Assembly: GCF_014243445.1 (NCBI RefSeq) | Contig: NZ_JACLQD010000001.1 | Span: 868,001 to 932,000 of the forward strand | Reading direction: 5' to 3' | Source: Paragemmobacter straminiformis | GTDB taxonomy: Bacteria > Pseudomonadota > Alphaproteobacteria > Rhodobacterales > Rhodobacteraceae | DNA length: 64,000 nt | In this document: positions 1-9,487 of the stretch, piece by piece | Layout of the letters: each line of letters starts with the position of its first letter | How positions within the stretch are numbered: the stretch's first letter is position 1 | The notes under the pieces: model-generated | What the model was told of the DNA's origin: nothing | The model's input: the letters and a program-made list of their open reading frames with translations, nothing else | The model's database searches: none | Made by a program: the position numbers and the translations under genes

Positions 1-76
1 CCTTCACCGCCTCGATCACGCGCCCGTCCTGCCGGAAGCGCACGGTCAGGTTTGCCACCTCGAGTACCGCGCTCAT
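1..76 (-). CDS. yejF: Peptide ABC transporter ATP-binding protein, N-terminus only
   Basis: Only the first 25 codons are in the window. They read MSAVLEVANLTVRF and onward, the usual opening beta-strand of an ABC ATPase, before any Walker motif. The ATG overlaps the stop of the permease gene upstream (ATGA), so the two are translationally coupled. By position it is the ATPase of the Yej-type peptide importer encoded by the next three genes. The family call rests on this short stretch plus operon order. Confidence 0.75.
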   Translation of the reverse strand, partial: MSAVLEVANLTVRFRQDGRVIEAVK

Positions 77-1182
77 CGGAAGGTCTTTCTCGGGTCAAAG
101 GCATCGCGCACGCCCTCAAAGACAAAGACGAGCAGGCTCAGCATGATGGCAAAGGTGAAGAAGGCGGTAAACGCAAGCCACGGCGCCTGCAGGTTCTGCT
201 TGGCCTGCTGCGTCAACTCGCCCAGCGACGGCGCGCTTTGCGGCAGACCGAAGCCAAGGAAATCCAGCGTTGCAAGCGACCCGATGGTGCCGGTGATGAT
301 GAAGGGCAGCATGGTCAGCGTCGCCACCATCGCATTGGGCAGCACATGCCGCACCATGATGACCCGGTCAGGCACCCCCAAGGCCCGCGCCGCGCGGACA
401 TATTCGAAATTCCTAGCCCGCAGGAATTCGGCCCTGACCACACCGACAAGCGAGGTCCAGCCGAACAGCACCATCAACCCGATCAGCAACCAGAAACTCA
501 TCTGGAAAATCGCCCCCACGATGATGATGACGTAAAGCGTGGGCGTGGCCCCCCACAGCTCGATCACCCGCTGGAACACCAGATCGACCAGACCGCCGAA
601 ATAGCCCTGCACCGCCCCCGCCGCTATGCCGACCACGCTCGTGATCAGCGTCACGATCAGCGCAAAGGACACCGACAGCCGGAAGCCATAGATCACCCGT
701 GCCAGCACATCGCGCGCGGTGTCATCCGTGCCCAGCCAGTGATTGGCATCGGGGGCCGAAGGGGCAGGCCCGTCCAGATCGTTGATCGTGTTGAACTTGT
801 AGGGAATGGGCGGCCACAGGATCCAGCCCTGCTCGACGGGTTCGCCCAGCGCCGTGCCCTTCTCGGTCGCCTCGGCCAGAATGCCCTCGGGATCGTCCCA
901 GCAGGCTTCGGACCCGCCCGCCACGATCAGGCAACGCACTTCCACATCGGAATACTTGGCCTCGGTCTTGAAATCGCCGCCAAAGGCCGTCTCGGGGTAG
1001 AACTTCAGGAAAGGCGCATGCAACTCGCCCCTGTAGCTGACGATCAGCGGGCGGTCGTTGGCGATGAACTCGGCAAAAAGCGACAGGCCGTAAAGCAACA
1101 GGAACAGCCACAGCGACCAATAGGCCCGCCGGTTGGCGCAGAAGTTCCGCCAACGCCGCTGGTTCAGGGGGGAAAGCGCCAT
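73..1182 (-). CDS. yejE: Peptide ABC transporter permease, YejE type
   Basis: Inner-membrane permease of 369 aa for a Yej/oligopeptide-type ABC importer. A first membrane segment near residues 20-42 is followed by a periplasmic insert of about 120 residues, which is typical of YejE and absent from DppC. A block of membrane helices follows. The cytoplasmic EAA loop that contacts the ATPase is visible near residues 250-285 (EYVRAARALGVPDR). The gene lies 3 nt after yejB and overlaps yejF, so it sits inside one leftward operon. Confidence 0.9.
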   Translation of the reverse strand: MALSPLNQRRWRNFCANRRAYWSLWLFLLLYGLSLFAEFIANDRPLIVSYRGELHAPFLKFYPETAFGGDFKTEAKYSDVEVRCLIVAGGSEACWDDPEGILAEATEKGTALGEPVEQGWILWPPIPYKFNTINDLDGPAPSAPDANHWLGTDDTARDVLARVIYGFRLSVSFALIVTLITSVVGIAAGAVQGYFGGLVDLVFQRVIELWGATPTLYVIIIVGAIFQMSFWLLIGLMVLFGWTSLVGVVRAEFLRARNFEYVRAARALGVPDRVIMVRHVLPNAMVATLTMLPFIITGTIGSLATLDFLGFGLPQSAPSLGELTQQAKQNLQAPWLAFTAFFTFAIMLSLLVFVFEGVRDAFDPRKTFR

Positions 1183-1185
1183 GTC

Positions 1186-2334
1186 CTACCCCCTTTTCCC
1201 GAAGTCGATGCGCGGATCGACCCAGACATACATCAGGTCCGAGACGATCCCCATCACCAGCCCGATCAGGCCAAAGAAGAACAGCGTGCCGAAGATCACC
1301 GGATAATCCCGCTCGACCGCCGCCTTGAAGCCAAGCTGCCCCAGCCCGTCGAGGCTGAAGATCGTCTCGATGATAAGGCTGCCGCCAAAGAACACGCTGA
1401 CGAACAGCGCCGGAAACCCTGCGATCACGATCAGCATGGCGTTGCGGAACACATGGCCGTAAAGCACGCGGCTTTCCGTCAGCCCCTTGGCGCGGGCGGT
1501 CATGACATATTGCTTCTTGATCTCTTCAAGGAAGGAGTTCTTCGTCAGCAGCGTCAGCGTGGCAAAGCTTGAAATCGTGCTGGCCACCACCGGAAGCGTG
1601 ATGTGCCACAGGTAATCCACCGCCTTGGCCCACCACGACAACTCTTCCCAATTGTCGCTGGTCAGCCCGCGCAGCGGGAACAGCCGCCAGTAGGACCCCC
1701 CCGAAAACAGCACAAGCAGCAGGATGGCGAAAAGAAAGCCCGGAATCGCATAGCCGACGATGATGGCCCCGCTTGTCCATGTGTCGAACTGCGACCCATC
1801 CCTGACAGCCTTGCGGATGCCCATGGGAATGGAAATCAGATAGGCGATCAGCGTCGACCACAGCCCGAGCGTGATGGACACGGGCATCTTTTCCAGCACC
1901 AGATCGAAAACGTCGATCGACCGGAAGTAGCTTTGACCGAAGTCGAAGCGCATGTAATTCCACATCATGGTGAAGAACCGCTCGGCGGGCGGGATCGCCT
2001 CTTTGCGGCACTCGGGCGCCTTGAGCGTGGCCTTGCCGGTATAGCCTGCGTCGCAGACGATGCGGGCAAAACCGAACTGCACTTCGAGCTGGGCAAGGAA
2101 TTCCGGCGGCAAGCCCCGCGCGCCGATGTAACCCTCGTCCTCGGCGGCCTGAATGCCTGCGTCGGCCCCGTTGCCCGACACGCTGTCGAGCGCGTCGCCA
2201 TTGCCTTCCAGCCGCGCCGCGACCTGTTCGATCGGGCCGCCGGGGACAAACTGGGTCAGCGCGAAATTGATCAGCATGATCCCGAACAGGGTCGGGACGA
2301 TCAGCAAGATCCGCCGCAGGATATAGGCGCCCAT
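1186..2334 (-). CDS. yejB: Peptide ABC transporter permease, YejB type
   Basis: Second permease subunit, 382 aa. It begins [20 protein letters not shown], the standard first helix of the DppB/YejB family, followed by a long periplasmic insert (residues 35-120). The EAA loop is near residues 270-300 ([11 protein letters not shown]). The protein ends [12 protein letters not shown], a typical YejB C-terminus. It lies 21 nt after the binding-protein gene and is the second gene of the operon. Confidence 0.92.
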   Translation of the reverse strand: MGAYILRRILLIVPTLFGIMLINFALTQFVPGGPIEQVAARLEGNGDALDSVSGNGADAGIQAAEDEGYIGARGLPPEFLAQLEVQFGFARIVCDAGYTGKATLKAPECRKEAIPPAERFFTMMWNYMRFDFGQSYFRSIDVFDLVLEKMPVSITLGLWSTLIAYLISIPMGIRKAVRDGSQFDTWTSGAIIVGYAIPGFLFAILLLVLFSGGSYWRLFPLRGLTSDNWEELSWWAKAVDYLWHITLPVVASTISSFATLTLLTKNSFLEEIKKQYVMTARAKGLTESRVLYGHVFRNAMLIVIAGFPALFVSVFFGGSLIIETIFSLDGLGQLGFKAAVERDYPVIFGTLFFFGLIGLVMGIVSDLMYVWVDPRIDFGKRG

Positions 2335-2355
2335 CGGGTGCGTTGCCTTACATGC

Positions 2356-4257
2356 TCACTTGAAAACGCCTGCCGCCTTCAACGCTTCGCCCTTCTCGGC
2401 ATTGTACCACCAGAAATCAAGCTCGCCCGAGGAATAGGGCGGCAATTCCGCCGGATGTTCGTACATGTCGTAATAGGCGACCGTGTGCTTGTTCTTGTAC
2501 CATTGCGGCACCCAGAAGCGTTCGGCCCGCAGCACGCGGTCAAGCGCGCGGGTGGCGACCTTCATCTTGTCGTTGCTGTCCGCCGCCATGACCACGTCGA
2601 TCAGACGATCCACCGCAGGCGATTTCAGCCCCATCAGGTTGAAGGCGGAAACGTCGCTGGTTGCAGACCCGTAATATTGCTTCAGATCCGATCCCGGAAT
2701 GTAGTCGGACCGCGCATTGCCCGTGATCATGTCGAAATCATAGGCAGGCGGACGGGTGCGGCTTTCCATCTGCGCATCGTCGACCGTCGTCATATAGGCA
2801 TCCACGCCCAGCGCCTTGAGGTTCTCGATATAGGGCGTGATCACCCGGTCAAAGCTGGGGCTGTCGTTCAGGAACTCGACCCGCAGCGTCTCGCCCTTGG
2901 CATTGCGGCGGATGCCGTCATCGCCCACGGTCCAGCCCGCCTCGTCCAGCAGCGCCGATGCCGCGCGCAGGTTCTTGCGGTCAAGCTGCCGCTCGCCCGA
3001 CACGGGCGCCACCACGGCCTCGTCGGTCAGGATGCTTGCGGGAAGCGTGCCGTCATCGACAAGCGGTTGCAGGATGGCCGCCTCATCCGGCGAAGGCACA
3101 CCGGTCGCCGCCATGTCGGTGTTTTCCCAGACCGAATTGATCCGCGCGTATAGCGCATAGAACAGCGTCTGGTTCGACCATTCAAAGTTGAACATCATGC
3201 CCAAGGCCTCGCGCACGCGCGGGTCCTGGAATTTTTCCTTGCGCAGGTTGAACAGAAAGGCCTGCCCGCTGGCCTTGGCCCCCGAGGGCAGCTCGGTCTT
3301 GATCACCTGACCGCTGGCAACCGCCGGAAAATCGTAACCCGTGGCCCAGGTGATCGACGATGCCTCGTTGCGGAAGGTGTAGTTGCCCGCCTTGAACCCT
3401 TCGAAGGCCGCCTGATAGTCGCCGTAATACTCGACGCGGATGCGGTCGAAATTGTTGCGCCCCCTGTTGATCGGCAGGTCCTTGCCCCAATAGTCGGGGT
3501 TCAGCTTCCATGTGATCGATTTCGACATGTCCAGCTTGTCGAGGACATAGGGCCCCGAACCGAGGAAGGGCTTCATGCTGCTTTCCTCGAGGTCCAGCCC
3601 CTCGCGCTCGTATTGCGCCTTGGAAAACACCGAAAGCCCCCCGACCGAGGCCGGCAGATCGCGCGTCGGCACGCCGGGCTTGAAGGTGAACTTCACCCGA
3701 TGCGGATCAAGGATTTCGGCCCCCTGCACCTGCTGGCCGAAGATCGTGCGGAAATCGGTCAGGCCCTTTTCCAGAAAGACATTGTAGGAAAAGACCACAT
3801 CTTCCGCCGTCAGCGGCGTGCCGTCGGAAAACTTCGCCTCGGGCCGCAGGTTGAAGATCACCCATGACCGGTCGGCAGGATATTCCATCGTCGTGCAAAG
3901 CAGGCAATAGCTGGTCCCGATCTCGTCCGACGTTCCCGTCAGGATGGATTCGTAAGGGGCCGAGGCCAGCGCCGCCGCCCGCCCCTTGACCGAATAGGGG
4001 TTCAGCGAATCGAACCCGCCCGAGGTCCAGATCGAAATCTCGCCCCCCTTGGGCGCATCGGGATTGACGTAGTCGAGGTGCTGGAAATCGGCCGGATACT
4101 TCGGCGGGTCGCCGAATGTGGTGATTGCGTGGGAAACCGTCACCCCGTCCTCGGCCCGCGCGGCAACCGCAAACCCCGCAAGGACAAGCGCCAGAAACCC
4201 GGCCCCCGCCCAGCGGACAAAACCCCCGTCAATCGCCTTTGCCCGAACAACCGCCAT
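2356..4257 (-). CDS. yejA: Periplasmic peptide-binding protein (solute-binding family 5), YejA type
   Basis: Substrate-binding subunit of the Yej-type importer, 633 aa. I chose the ATG at 4257 (MAVVRAKAIDGG), which follows a GGGGAG ribosome site and places a signal peptide (hydrophobic to about residue 35, ending AVAARA) at the N-terminus. A longer frame to 4344 would bury the signal. Family 5 features include the PYSVKGRAAA segment and WVIFNLRPEAKFSDGTPLTAEDV. It is the first gene of the operon. The substrate is inferred to be peptides (microcin C-type in enterics) and is not shown by sequence. Confidence 0.92.
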   Translation of the reverse strand: MAVVRAKAIDGGFVRWAGAGFLALVLAGFAVAARAEDGVTVSHAITTFGDPPKYPADFQHLDYVNPDAPKGGEISIWTSGGFDSLNPYSVKGRAAALASAPYESILTGTSDEIGTSYCLLCTTMEYPADRSWVIFNLRPEAKFSDGTPLTAEDVVFSYNVFLEKGLTDFRTIFGQQVQGAEILDPHRVKFTFKPGVPTRDLPASVGGLSVFSKAQYEREGLDLEESSMKPFLGSGPYVLDKLDMSKSITWKLNPDYWGKDLPINRGRNNFDRIRVEYYGDYQAAFEGFKAGNYTFRNEASSITWATGYDFPAVASGQVIKTELPSGAKASGQAFLFNLRKEKFQDPRVREALGMMFNFEWSNQTLFYALYARINSVWENTDMAATGVPSPDEAAILQPLVDDGTLPASILTDEAVVAPVSGERQLDRKNLRAASALLDEAGWTVGDDGIRRNAKGETLRVEFLNDSPSFDRVITPYIENLKALGVDAYMTTVDDAQMESRTRPPAYDFDMITGNARSDYIPGSDLKQYYGSATSDVSAFNLMGLKSPAVDRLIDVVMAADSNDKMKVATRALDRVLRAERFWVPQWYKNKHTVAYYDMYEHPAELPPYSSGELDFWWYNAEKGEALKAAGVFK

Positions 4258-4362
4258 ACCCTGCTCCCCGACTTGTCTGACGGGTATGCTAGCGGAACAA
4301 TCGCCGCCCTCAAGTTGCGATTGCGTGAAAGGGTCCGGCGGCAAAACTCTTCGATGGGTTTT

Positions 4363-4386
4363 GCAAATTCCTTCAAGGGAATTTGC
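4363..4386. repeat. 24-nt imperfect palindrome between yejA and cytochrome gene
   Basis: The arms GCAAATTCC and GGAATTTGC (9 bp) flank a 6-nt loop. No T-run follows on either strand. The outer seven bases on each side match a perfect 24-nt palindrome at 54533-54556, so this may be a small dispersed palindrome family rather than a terminator. It lies downstream of the cytochrome gene and upstream of yejA. Confidence 0.5.
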
Positions 4387-4396
4387 CCCCGAAATG

Positions 4397-4430
4397 CGAA
4401 ACGCCGCCCCCGGACGGGAGCGGCGTTTCG
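4397..4430 (-). terminator. Probable terminator of cytochrome c-552 gene
   Basis: An 11-bp perfect stem (CGAAACGCCGC with GCGGCGTTTCG) encloses a 12-nt loop that can itself pair. It starts 19 nt after the stop codon of the cytochrome gene on the minus strand. There is no long U-run, which is common in GC-rich alphaproteobacteria. Confidence 0.6.
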
Positions 4431-4448
4431 TGAACCCGTCGGGTCCGA

Positions 4449-4973
4449 TTACTTCAGCGTCGCCAGATAGGCGATCACGTTGGCGCGGTCTTCGGGTTTC
4501 GGCAGACCGGCGAAGGACATCTTGGTGCCCGGCGCGTAATCCTTGGGGCTGTGCAGGAAGTTGAACATGTTCTCCGGGGTCCAGCTGTCGCCCGCCATCG
4601 CCTTCAGCGCGTCGGAATAGGCGAAATCCGGAACCGAGGCCTTGGCACGGTCAACCACGCCGTTCAGGTGCGGGCCGGTCGCGTTCGCGCCGTCGACCTT
4701 GTGGCAGGATTTGCACTTGGCAAACACCTTCTCGCCCGCGGCCACATCGGCTGCGGCGTAGACGGTGGCAAAGTCCACCTCGGCAGCGGCGGCATCCGCG
4801 GCGGGGGCCTCTTCCGCACCCGTGTCGATGCTGTAGGCTTGCGCCACTTCTTCGCCGTGGCCCTCGCCCCCGGTGTGATAGAGCGATTCCGCCGCCCATG
4901 CGCCCAGCAGGTAAACCAGAAGCGAGCCGCAGACCGCACCGGTCACCTTGGTCAGAGTCATCGTGTCGAACAT
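4449..4973 (-). CDS. cycM: Membrane-anchored cytochrome c-552 (CycM / cytochrome cy type)
   Basis: Electron carrier tethered to the inner membrane, 174 aa. It delivers electrons from the bc1 complex to terminal oxidases. The N-terminus MFDTMTLTK and an uncleaved helix at residues 10-28 match the Paracoccus c-552/Rhodobacter cy group. An Ala/Glu-rich linker (40-68) leads to a class I cytochrome domain with heme site CKSCH at 87-91 and axial Met152 in GTKMSF. The start at 4973 follows a GGAAGG site. A longer in-frame start at 5108 would overlap pheA and was rejected. It is divergent from pheA. Confidence 0.9.
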   Translation of the reverse strand: MFDTMTLTKVTGAVCGSLLVYLLGAWAAESLYHTGGEGHGEEVAQAYSIDTGAEEAPAADAAAAEVDFATVYAAADVAAGEKVFAKCKSCHKVDGANATGPHLNGVVDRAKASVPDFAYSDALKAMAGDSWTPENMFNFLHSPKDYAPGTKMSFAGLPKPEDRANVIAYLATLK

Positions 4974-5094
4974 GTCGCGCCTTCCCTTGGCCGTCGTTTG
5001 GCGCGGTATGTATCCGCTTCCACCACCCTCTTTCAAGGTGTACATGCGCGACCAATCGCCCCGATGCAGGGGTTTTCGCTTCAAGGACACATAA

Positions 5095-5925
5095 ATGCCC
5101 GGTCGCATCGCTTTTCAGGGGGAACCCGGTGCCTATTCGCATCAGGCCTGCCGCCAGTCGCGCCCCGATATGGAAGCGATCCCCTGCCCCACCTTCGAGG
5201 AGGTGATCGAACAGGTGCGCTCGGGAAAATGCGACCTCGGGATGCTGGCGGTCGAGAATTCTACCTATGGCCGCGTGGCCGATGTCCACACGCTCTTGCC
5301 CGAATCCGGCCTGCATATCATCGACGAGGCCTTCGTCCGCGTGCATATCAGCCTGCTTGCGGTAAAGGGTGCCAGCATCGACCAGATCAAGCGTGTGCGC
5401 TGCATGTCGATCCTGCACGGGCAGGCGCGCGGCTTCATCAAGCGCCACAACCTTGCCACCCTGAACTGGCACGACAACGCCGCCGCCGCGCGCGAGGTGG
5501 CCGCCCTGAACGATCCGGCCGAAGCGGCACTCGCCTCGGCGCTGGCGGGGGAAATCTACGGGCTCGACGTTCTGGCGACCGAAATCGAGGATCAGGCAAA
5601 CAACACCACCCGATTCCTCGTGATGTCGCGCAGCCCCGACCAGTCGCGTCGCGGCACGGGCATGATGATGACGACCTTCACCTTCCGCGTCCGCAACATT
5701 CCCGCCGCCCTCTACAAAGCGCTCGGCGGGTTTGCGACGAATGGCGTGAACATGACCAAACTGGAAAGCTACATGGTCGGCGGCAGCTTTACCGCGACCG
5801 AATTCTACGCCGACATCGAGGGCCATCCCGAAGATGCCAACGTAGCTCTTGCGCTGGAAGAGCTGCGCTATTTCACATCGCAGGTGAACATCCTCGGCGT
5901 CTATCCCGCCGACCGCCAGCGCTAG
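5095..5925 (+). CDS. pheA: Prephenate dehydratase
   Basis: Converts prephenate to phenylpyruvate in phenylalanine synthesis; cytoplasmic, 276 aa, the stand-alone (no chorismate mutase) form. It opens GRIAFQGEPGAYSHQA, the conserved start of the catalytic domain, and carries LAVENSTYGRV. A C-terminal ACT domain begins near residue 195, with the allosteric phenylalanine motif around NMTKLESYMVGGSF. The gene stands alone, divergent from the cytochrome gene with about 120 nt between the two start codons. Confidence 0.95.
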   Translation: MPGRIAFQGEPGAYSHQACRQSRPDMEAIPCPTFEEVIEQVRSGKCDLGMLAVENSTYGRVADVHTLLPESGLHIIDEAFVRVHISLLAVKGASIDQIKRVRCMSILHGQARGFIKRHNLATLNWHDNAAAAREVAALNDPAEAALASALAGEIYGLDVLATEIEDQANNTTRFLVMSRSPDQSRRGTGMMMTTFTFRVRNIPAALYKALGGFATNGVNMTKLESYMVGGSFTATEFYADIEGHPEDANVALALEELRYFTSQVNILGVYPADRQR

Positions 5926-5953
5926 GCTCCGCAGGGGCTGCGGCTTGGCCGCG

Positions 5954-6430
5954 TCAGGCCTGCCCGCCCGTCCCGCCCTGCCGAAGCTCGATATCCGCCG
6001 CCAGTTGCGACAGGCGCGTGTCGTAGCGCTTCTGCACCCGGCTTTTGGCCAGCTTCAGCGACTGGATGAACAGCCGCGCCGTCAGCGTGCGGGGCTTCAC
6101 CTCGACCTGCATCAGCAGGCGCGTCCGCTTGGCGGCAAGCGAGACCAGCTCGGCATTCAGATGCCCCTCGACCGCTGGCCCGTCGAAAGCCAGCGTCATC
6201 CGCCCCGCCGGGTCCAGTGTCACGACCTTGATCTGCAACTCGCGCTCGCGCCCCTTCCAGGCGAAGCGGACATGCCACGTCATCCCCGGCCCGGGTTTCT
6301 TGAGCTTGTCTGTCCGCGTCACATCGGCCCCGCGCCGCAGCGCCGAACGTTCCCAGCCATCGAAATCCGACAGGAAGGCAAAGACAAAATCGATCGGCGC
6401 GCCGATATCCGTTCTACCGCTCAGTTTCAT
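5954..6430 (-). CDS. SRPBCC (START-like) family protein
   Basis: A 158-aa protein with the N-terminal signature of polyketide cyclase/START-like folds (MKLSGRTDIGAPIDFVFAFLSDFDGWER). The family forms a ligand-binding cup for hydrophobic molecules; no substrate can be read from the sequence. The ATG at 6430 was chosen over an upstream start because GGCGGG precedes it and the domain begins there. It is convergent with pheA and lies about 64 nt after the nudC stop on the same strand. Confidence 0.8.
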   Translation of the reverse strand: MKLSGRTDIGAPIDFVFAFLSDFDGWERSALRRGADVTRTDKLKKPGPGMTWHVRFAWKGRERELQIKVVTLDPAGRMTLAFDGPAVEGHLNAELVSLAAKRTRLLMQVEVKPRTLTARLFIQSLKLAKSRVQKRYDTRLSQLAADIELRQGGTGGQA

Positions 6431-6494
6431 CCGACCCGCCTTTGACTGCCGCACCGTTTACGTCGGGTTTTGCACCCTTTTGTTTAATCTTGCC

Positions 6495-7445
6495 TCAATC
6501 GAGGCGGTCGGCAAGCCAGTTGGCAATAAGGAAATGCGCAATCGCGCCTTTTCTTGCCGGTTTCAGCCGGGGATGCAGCCCCGCCATCGCGGTGACCATC
6601 TCTTCGCGGCTGACCCAAAGCGCATCCTCAAGCTCGTTCGGGTCAAGCGTGATCGCCTCGTCCAGCGCCTCGCCCGCACAGCCGAACATCAGGCTTGCCG
6701 GAAAGGGCCAGGGCTGGCTTGCCAGATAGCGCACCGCACCGACGCGCACGCCCGCCTCCTCGAACACCTCGCGCCGCACCGCCGCCTCGAGCGTCTCGCC
6801 CGGTTCGACGAAACCTGCCAGCAGCGAATACATCCCCTCGGGCCAAGCCGCGTTGCGGCCCACCAGCACCCTGTTGCCCCGCGTCACCAGCATGATGACG
6901 ACCGGATCGGTGCGCGGGAAGTGGTGCGTTCCGCAGGCCGGACAGTCGCGCTGCCACCCGCCCTGCGCCATGACCGAGGGCGCGCCGCATGCCGCGCAAA
7001 ACCCGTGGCTGCGGTGCCAGTGCAGCACCGCCTTGGCCGTCGCCGCCAGTTCCGCAGCCCGTGGCGACAGTTGCACCATGACCCCGCGCAGTTCGAGAAA
7101 GACGAAGCTGTCGTCCAGCGCCGGATGCCGCTGCTCGCTTGCATCGAAGAACCCGGCCTCGACCCCCGCCGCCCCCGCCTCGGGCGACCAGTCCGAAATA
7201 TCCTGCGCAAAGCGCGCCACCCCGTCATCGAGGCCAAGGAACACCGCAGCCCCCGCGCCCGCCAGAACGGGGCTGTCCGCCGCCAGCCAGCCAAGGTCGT
7301 CGCCCTGCATCAGCGGTTTGCCGCGCCAGAGCGGAAGAACGCGCCCCCCGGCCAGCAGCCGCGCAAGCGCCGCGCCATCGCCGCGCAGATGCGCGGCACG
7401 GTCCAGCCCCGACCCGCCAAACGTCACCGTCTCGGCAATGCGCAT
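6495..7445 (-). CDS. nudC: NAD(+) diphosphatase / RNA deNADding hydrolase NudC
   Basis: Nudix hydrolase that cleaves NADH or NAD-capped RNA to NMN and AMP, 316 aa. Visible features: a four-cysteine zinc ribbon (C150, C153, C168, C171), a complete Nudix box at 211-233 (GFVEPGETLEAAVRREVFEEAG) and the NudC-specific SQPWPFPAS at 243-251. The start at 7445 has a GGGGAGAGG site; the longer frame upstream has no domain. It is divergent from the 5'-nucleotidase gene. Confidence 0.95.
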   Translation of the reverse strand: MRIAETVTFGGSGLDRAAHLRGDGAALARLLAGGRVLPLWRGKPLMQGDDLGWLAADSPVLAGAGAAVFLGLDDGVARFAQDISDWSPEAGAAGVEAGFFDASEQRHPALDDSFVFLELRGVMVQLSPRAAELAATAKAVLHWHRSHGFCAACGAPSVMAQGGWQRDCPACGTHHFPRTDPVVIMLVTRGNRVLVGRNAAWPEGMYSLLAGFVEPGETLEAAVRREVFEEAGVRVGAVRYLASQPWPFPASLMFGCAGEALDEAITLDPNELEDALWVSREEMVTAMAGLHPRLKPARKGAIAHFLIANWLADRLD

Positions 7446-7633
7446 CGCGCCTCTCCCCTTGAATCCGCCGCCCGTCTTGCCACGCATCATGCCGCCACGT
7501 AAAGCCGCCGCCGCATCGGCCGCGCCACACGCCAAGGTTGCATTAACCATGAATCCGTGCGACTCATGCGGCCGTCCGTGGTCCGGCCCCGACCCGCCTT
7601 GCAGGGTGTCCGGCCTTTTGCGATTGGTCCGTT

Positions 7634-9451
7634 GTGCATACCGACACGTCCGAACACCCGCCAGAAGCGCAATCCCGGCCGCGCTGCGTGGTGCATCTGC
7701 GGCTTCTGGCGACATCCGACCTGCATGCCCACCTGATGCCTTGGGACTATCTCGACGACCGCCCCGCCGCCTCGGGGCTGGCGCAGCTTGCCCCCCTGAT
7801 CCGCCGTCTGCGGGCCGAGGCGCCGAATTCCCTGCTGCTCGACAATGGCGACTTTCTGCAAGGCAGCCCCTTGGGCGACTGGGTCGAACAGCGCCCGCTT
7901 TCGGCCCCGCATCCGATGGTGCTGGCGATGAACGCGCTTGGCTATGACGCGGGCACGCTTGGCAACCACGAATTCAGCCACGGCCTGCCGCTGCTGCTTG
8001 CAGCCCTTGCAAGCAGCGGTTTTCCCGTCGTCTCGGCCAACCTGACCCGCCGCGACGGCCCGCTTGTCCCTGCCTTCACCCTTGTCGACCGCCCCGTCTC
8101 GGACAGCCACGGCAAGCGCCATCCCTTGCGGATCGCCATCACCGGCTTCGCCCCGCCCCAGACCGTAAGGTGGGAGGCGATGAAGCTTGGCGGTGCGATC
8201 GCCGCCGCCGATATCCTGCCCTCGGCCCGCGCGGTTCTGGCGCAGATCGCCGCCCTGAAGCCCGATCTGACCATCGCCCTCGCCCATACCGGCATCGCCG
8301 AGGCGCATGAGACCGCAGGCATGGAGAACGCGGCCCTGCCCCTTGCGGCGCTCGACGGAATCGACGTGCTGATCGCGGGCCACACGCATCTGACCTTTCC
8401 GGCACAGGCCGAAAGCCTGAACGGCAAACCCGCCGTCATGCCGGGCTTTCACGGCTCGCATCTGGGGGTGATCGACCTGACGCTTCACCAGACCGCCACC
8501 GGCTGGCAGGTGGCGTCCCACGAAGCGCGCGCCCTTCCCACGCCCGAGGCACCCGATGCCGATCCCGCCCTTGCCCGAAGCGCCCGCCCCGCGCATCACG
8601 GCACCCTGCGCGCCATGCGCCGCACGCTGGCGCAGACGACAACCCCGCTTCACAGCCATTTCGCGCTTGTCGCACCCAATGCGGCGCAATCGCTGGTCGC
8701 CGCCGCGCAAGCCGCGCATTTCCGCCCGCAGCTCTCCGGCGAACTGGCCCGCCTGCCGCTGCTTTCGGCCGTCGCACCCTTTCGCGCGGGCGGACGCGGC
8801 GGCCCTGCGAATTACACCGACATACCCGCAGGCCCCGTGTTGCAGCGCCATGTATCGGCGCTCTATCTGCACCCGAACACGCCCGTCCTGTTGCAGGTCA
8901 CGGGGGCCGAACTGGCCGACTGGCTCGAACGCGCGGCAATCCTGTTCCACAGGGTCCCGCCGCAAAGCCGCGATGCCCCCCTGATCCGCGCCGATATCCC
9001 CGGCTTCGACTTCGACCTGATCGAGGGGCTTTGCTTCACCATCGACCTTGCGCAACCGCCCCGCTTCGACGCGCGCGGGGTGCAGATCGCCGACAGCCGC
9101 CGCATCACGGGCCTCAGCCACGCGGGCGCAGCCCTGCGGCCCGAGGCCGACTTCCTTCTGGTCACCAACAGTTACCGCGCGGGCGGGGGCAGCTTTCCGG
9201 GCACGGCACGCGCGCCCGTCGCCACCGGCACCCGACCGATCCGCGACATCCTCGCCGACCATATCGCAGCCCTTGGCACCATCGCCCCCGCCCCGTCGCG
9301 GAATTGGCGCTTTGCCCCGATGCCCGGCACCACCGTCCTTTTCGACACGGGCCCCAATGCCGCAGCCCATATGGCCGAAATCGCCCATCTGCGCCCCGAA
9401 CCGCTCGGGCTGACGCCGCAAGGCTTCCTGCGCTTCCGCCTCTCGCCCTGA
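7634..9451 (+). CDS. 5'-nucleotidase / 2',3'-cyclic phosphodiesterase family protein (CpdB-like)
   Basis: Two-domain metallophosphoesterase of 605 aa, probably acting on nucleotides. The metal-binding motifs are in order: SDLHAH 28-33, GDF 72-74, GNHE 110-113, AHTG 217-220 and GHTH 249-252. The C-terminal substrate-binding domain contains the ring-stacking region near FDFDLIEG. No convincing signal peptide is seen, unlike most CpdB proteins, so it may be cytoplasmic or have another start. The chosen start is GTG, without a strong ribosome site. Confidence 0.85.
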   Translation: MHTDTSEHPPEAQSRPRCVVHLRLLATSDLHAHLMPWDYLDDRPAASGLAQLAPLIRRLRAEAPNSLLLDNGDFLQGSPLGDWVEQRPLSAPHPMVLAMNALGYDAGTLGNHEFSHGLPLLLAALASSGFPVVSANLTRRDGPLVPAFTLVDRPVSDSHGKRHPLRIAITGFAPPQTVRWEAMKLGGAIAAADILPSARAVLAQIAALKPDLTIALAHTGIAEAHETAGMENAALPLAALDGIDVLIAGHTHLTFPAQAESLNGKPAVMPGFHGSHLGVIDLTLHQTATGWQVASHEARALPTPEAPDADPALARSARPAHHGTLRAMRRTLAQTTTPLHSHFALVAPNAAQSLVAAAQAAHFRPQLSGELARLPLLSAVAPFRAGGRGGPANYTDIPAGPVLQRHVSALYLHPNTPVLLQVTGAELADWLERAAILFHRVPPQSRDAPLIRADIPGFDFDLIEGLCFTIDLAQPPRFDARGVQIADSRRITGLSHAGAALRPEADFLLVTNSYRAGGGSFPGTARAPVATGTRPIRDILADHIAALGTIAPAPSRNWRFAPMPGTTVLFDTGPNAAAHMAEIAHLRPEPLGLTPQGFLRFRLSP

Positions 9452-9487
9452 TCGGCTACAAGGCGCGGCACCTGAAAGGACGGCCCC

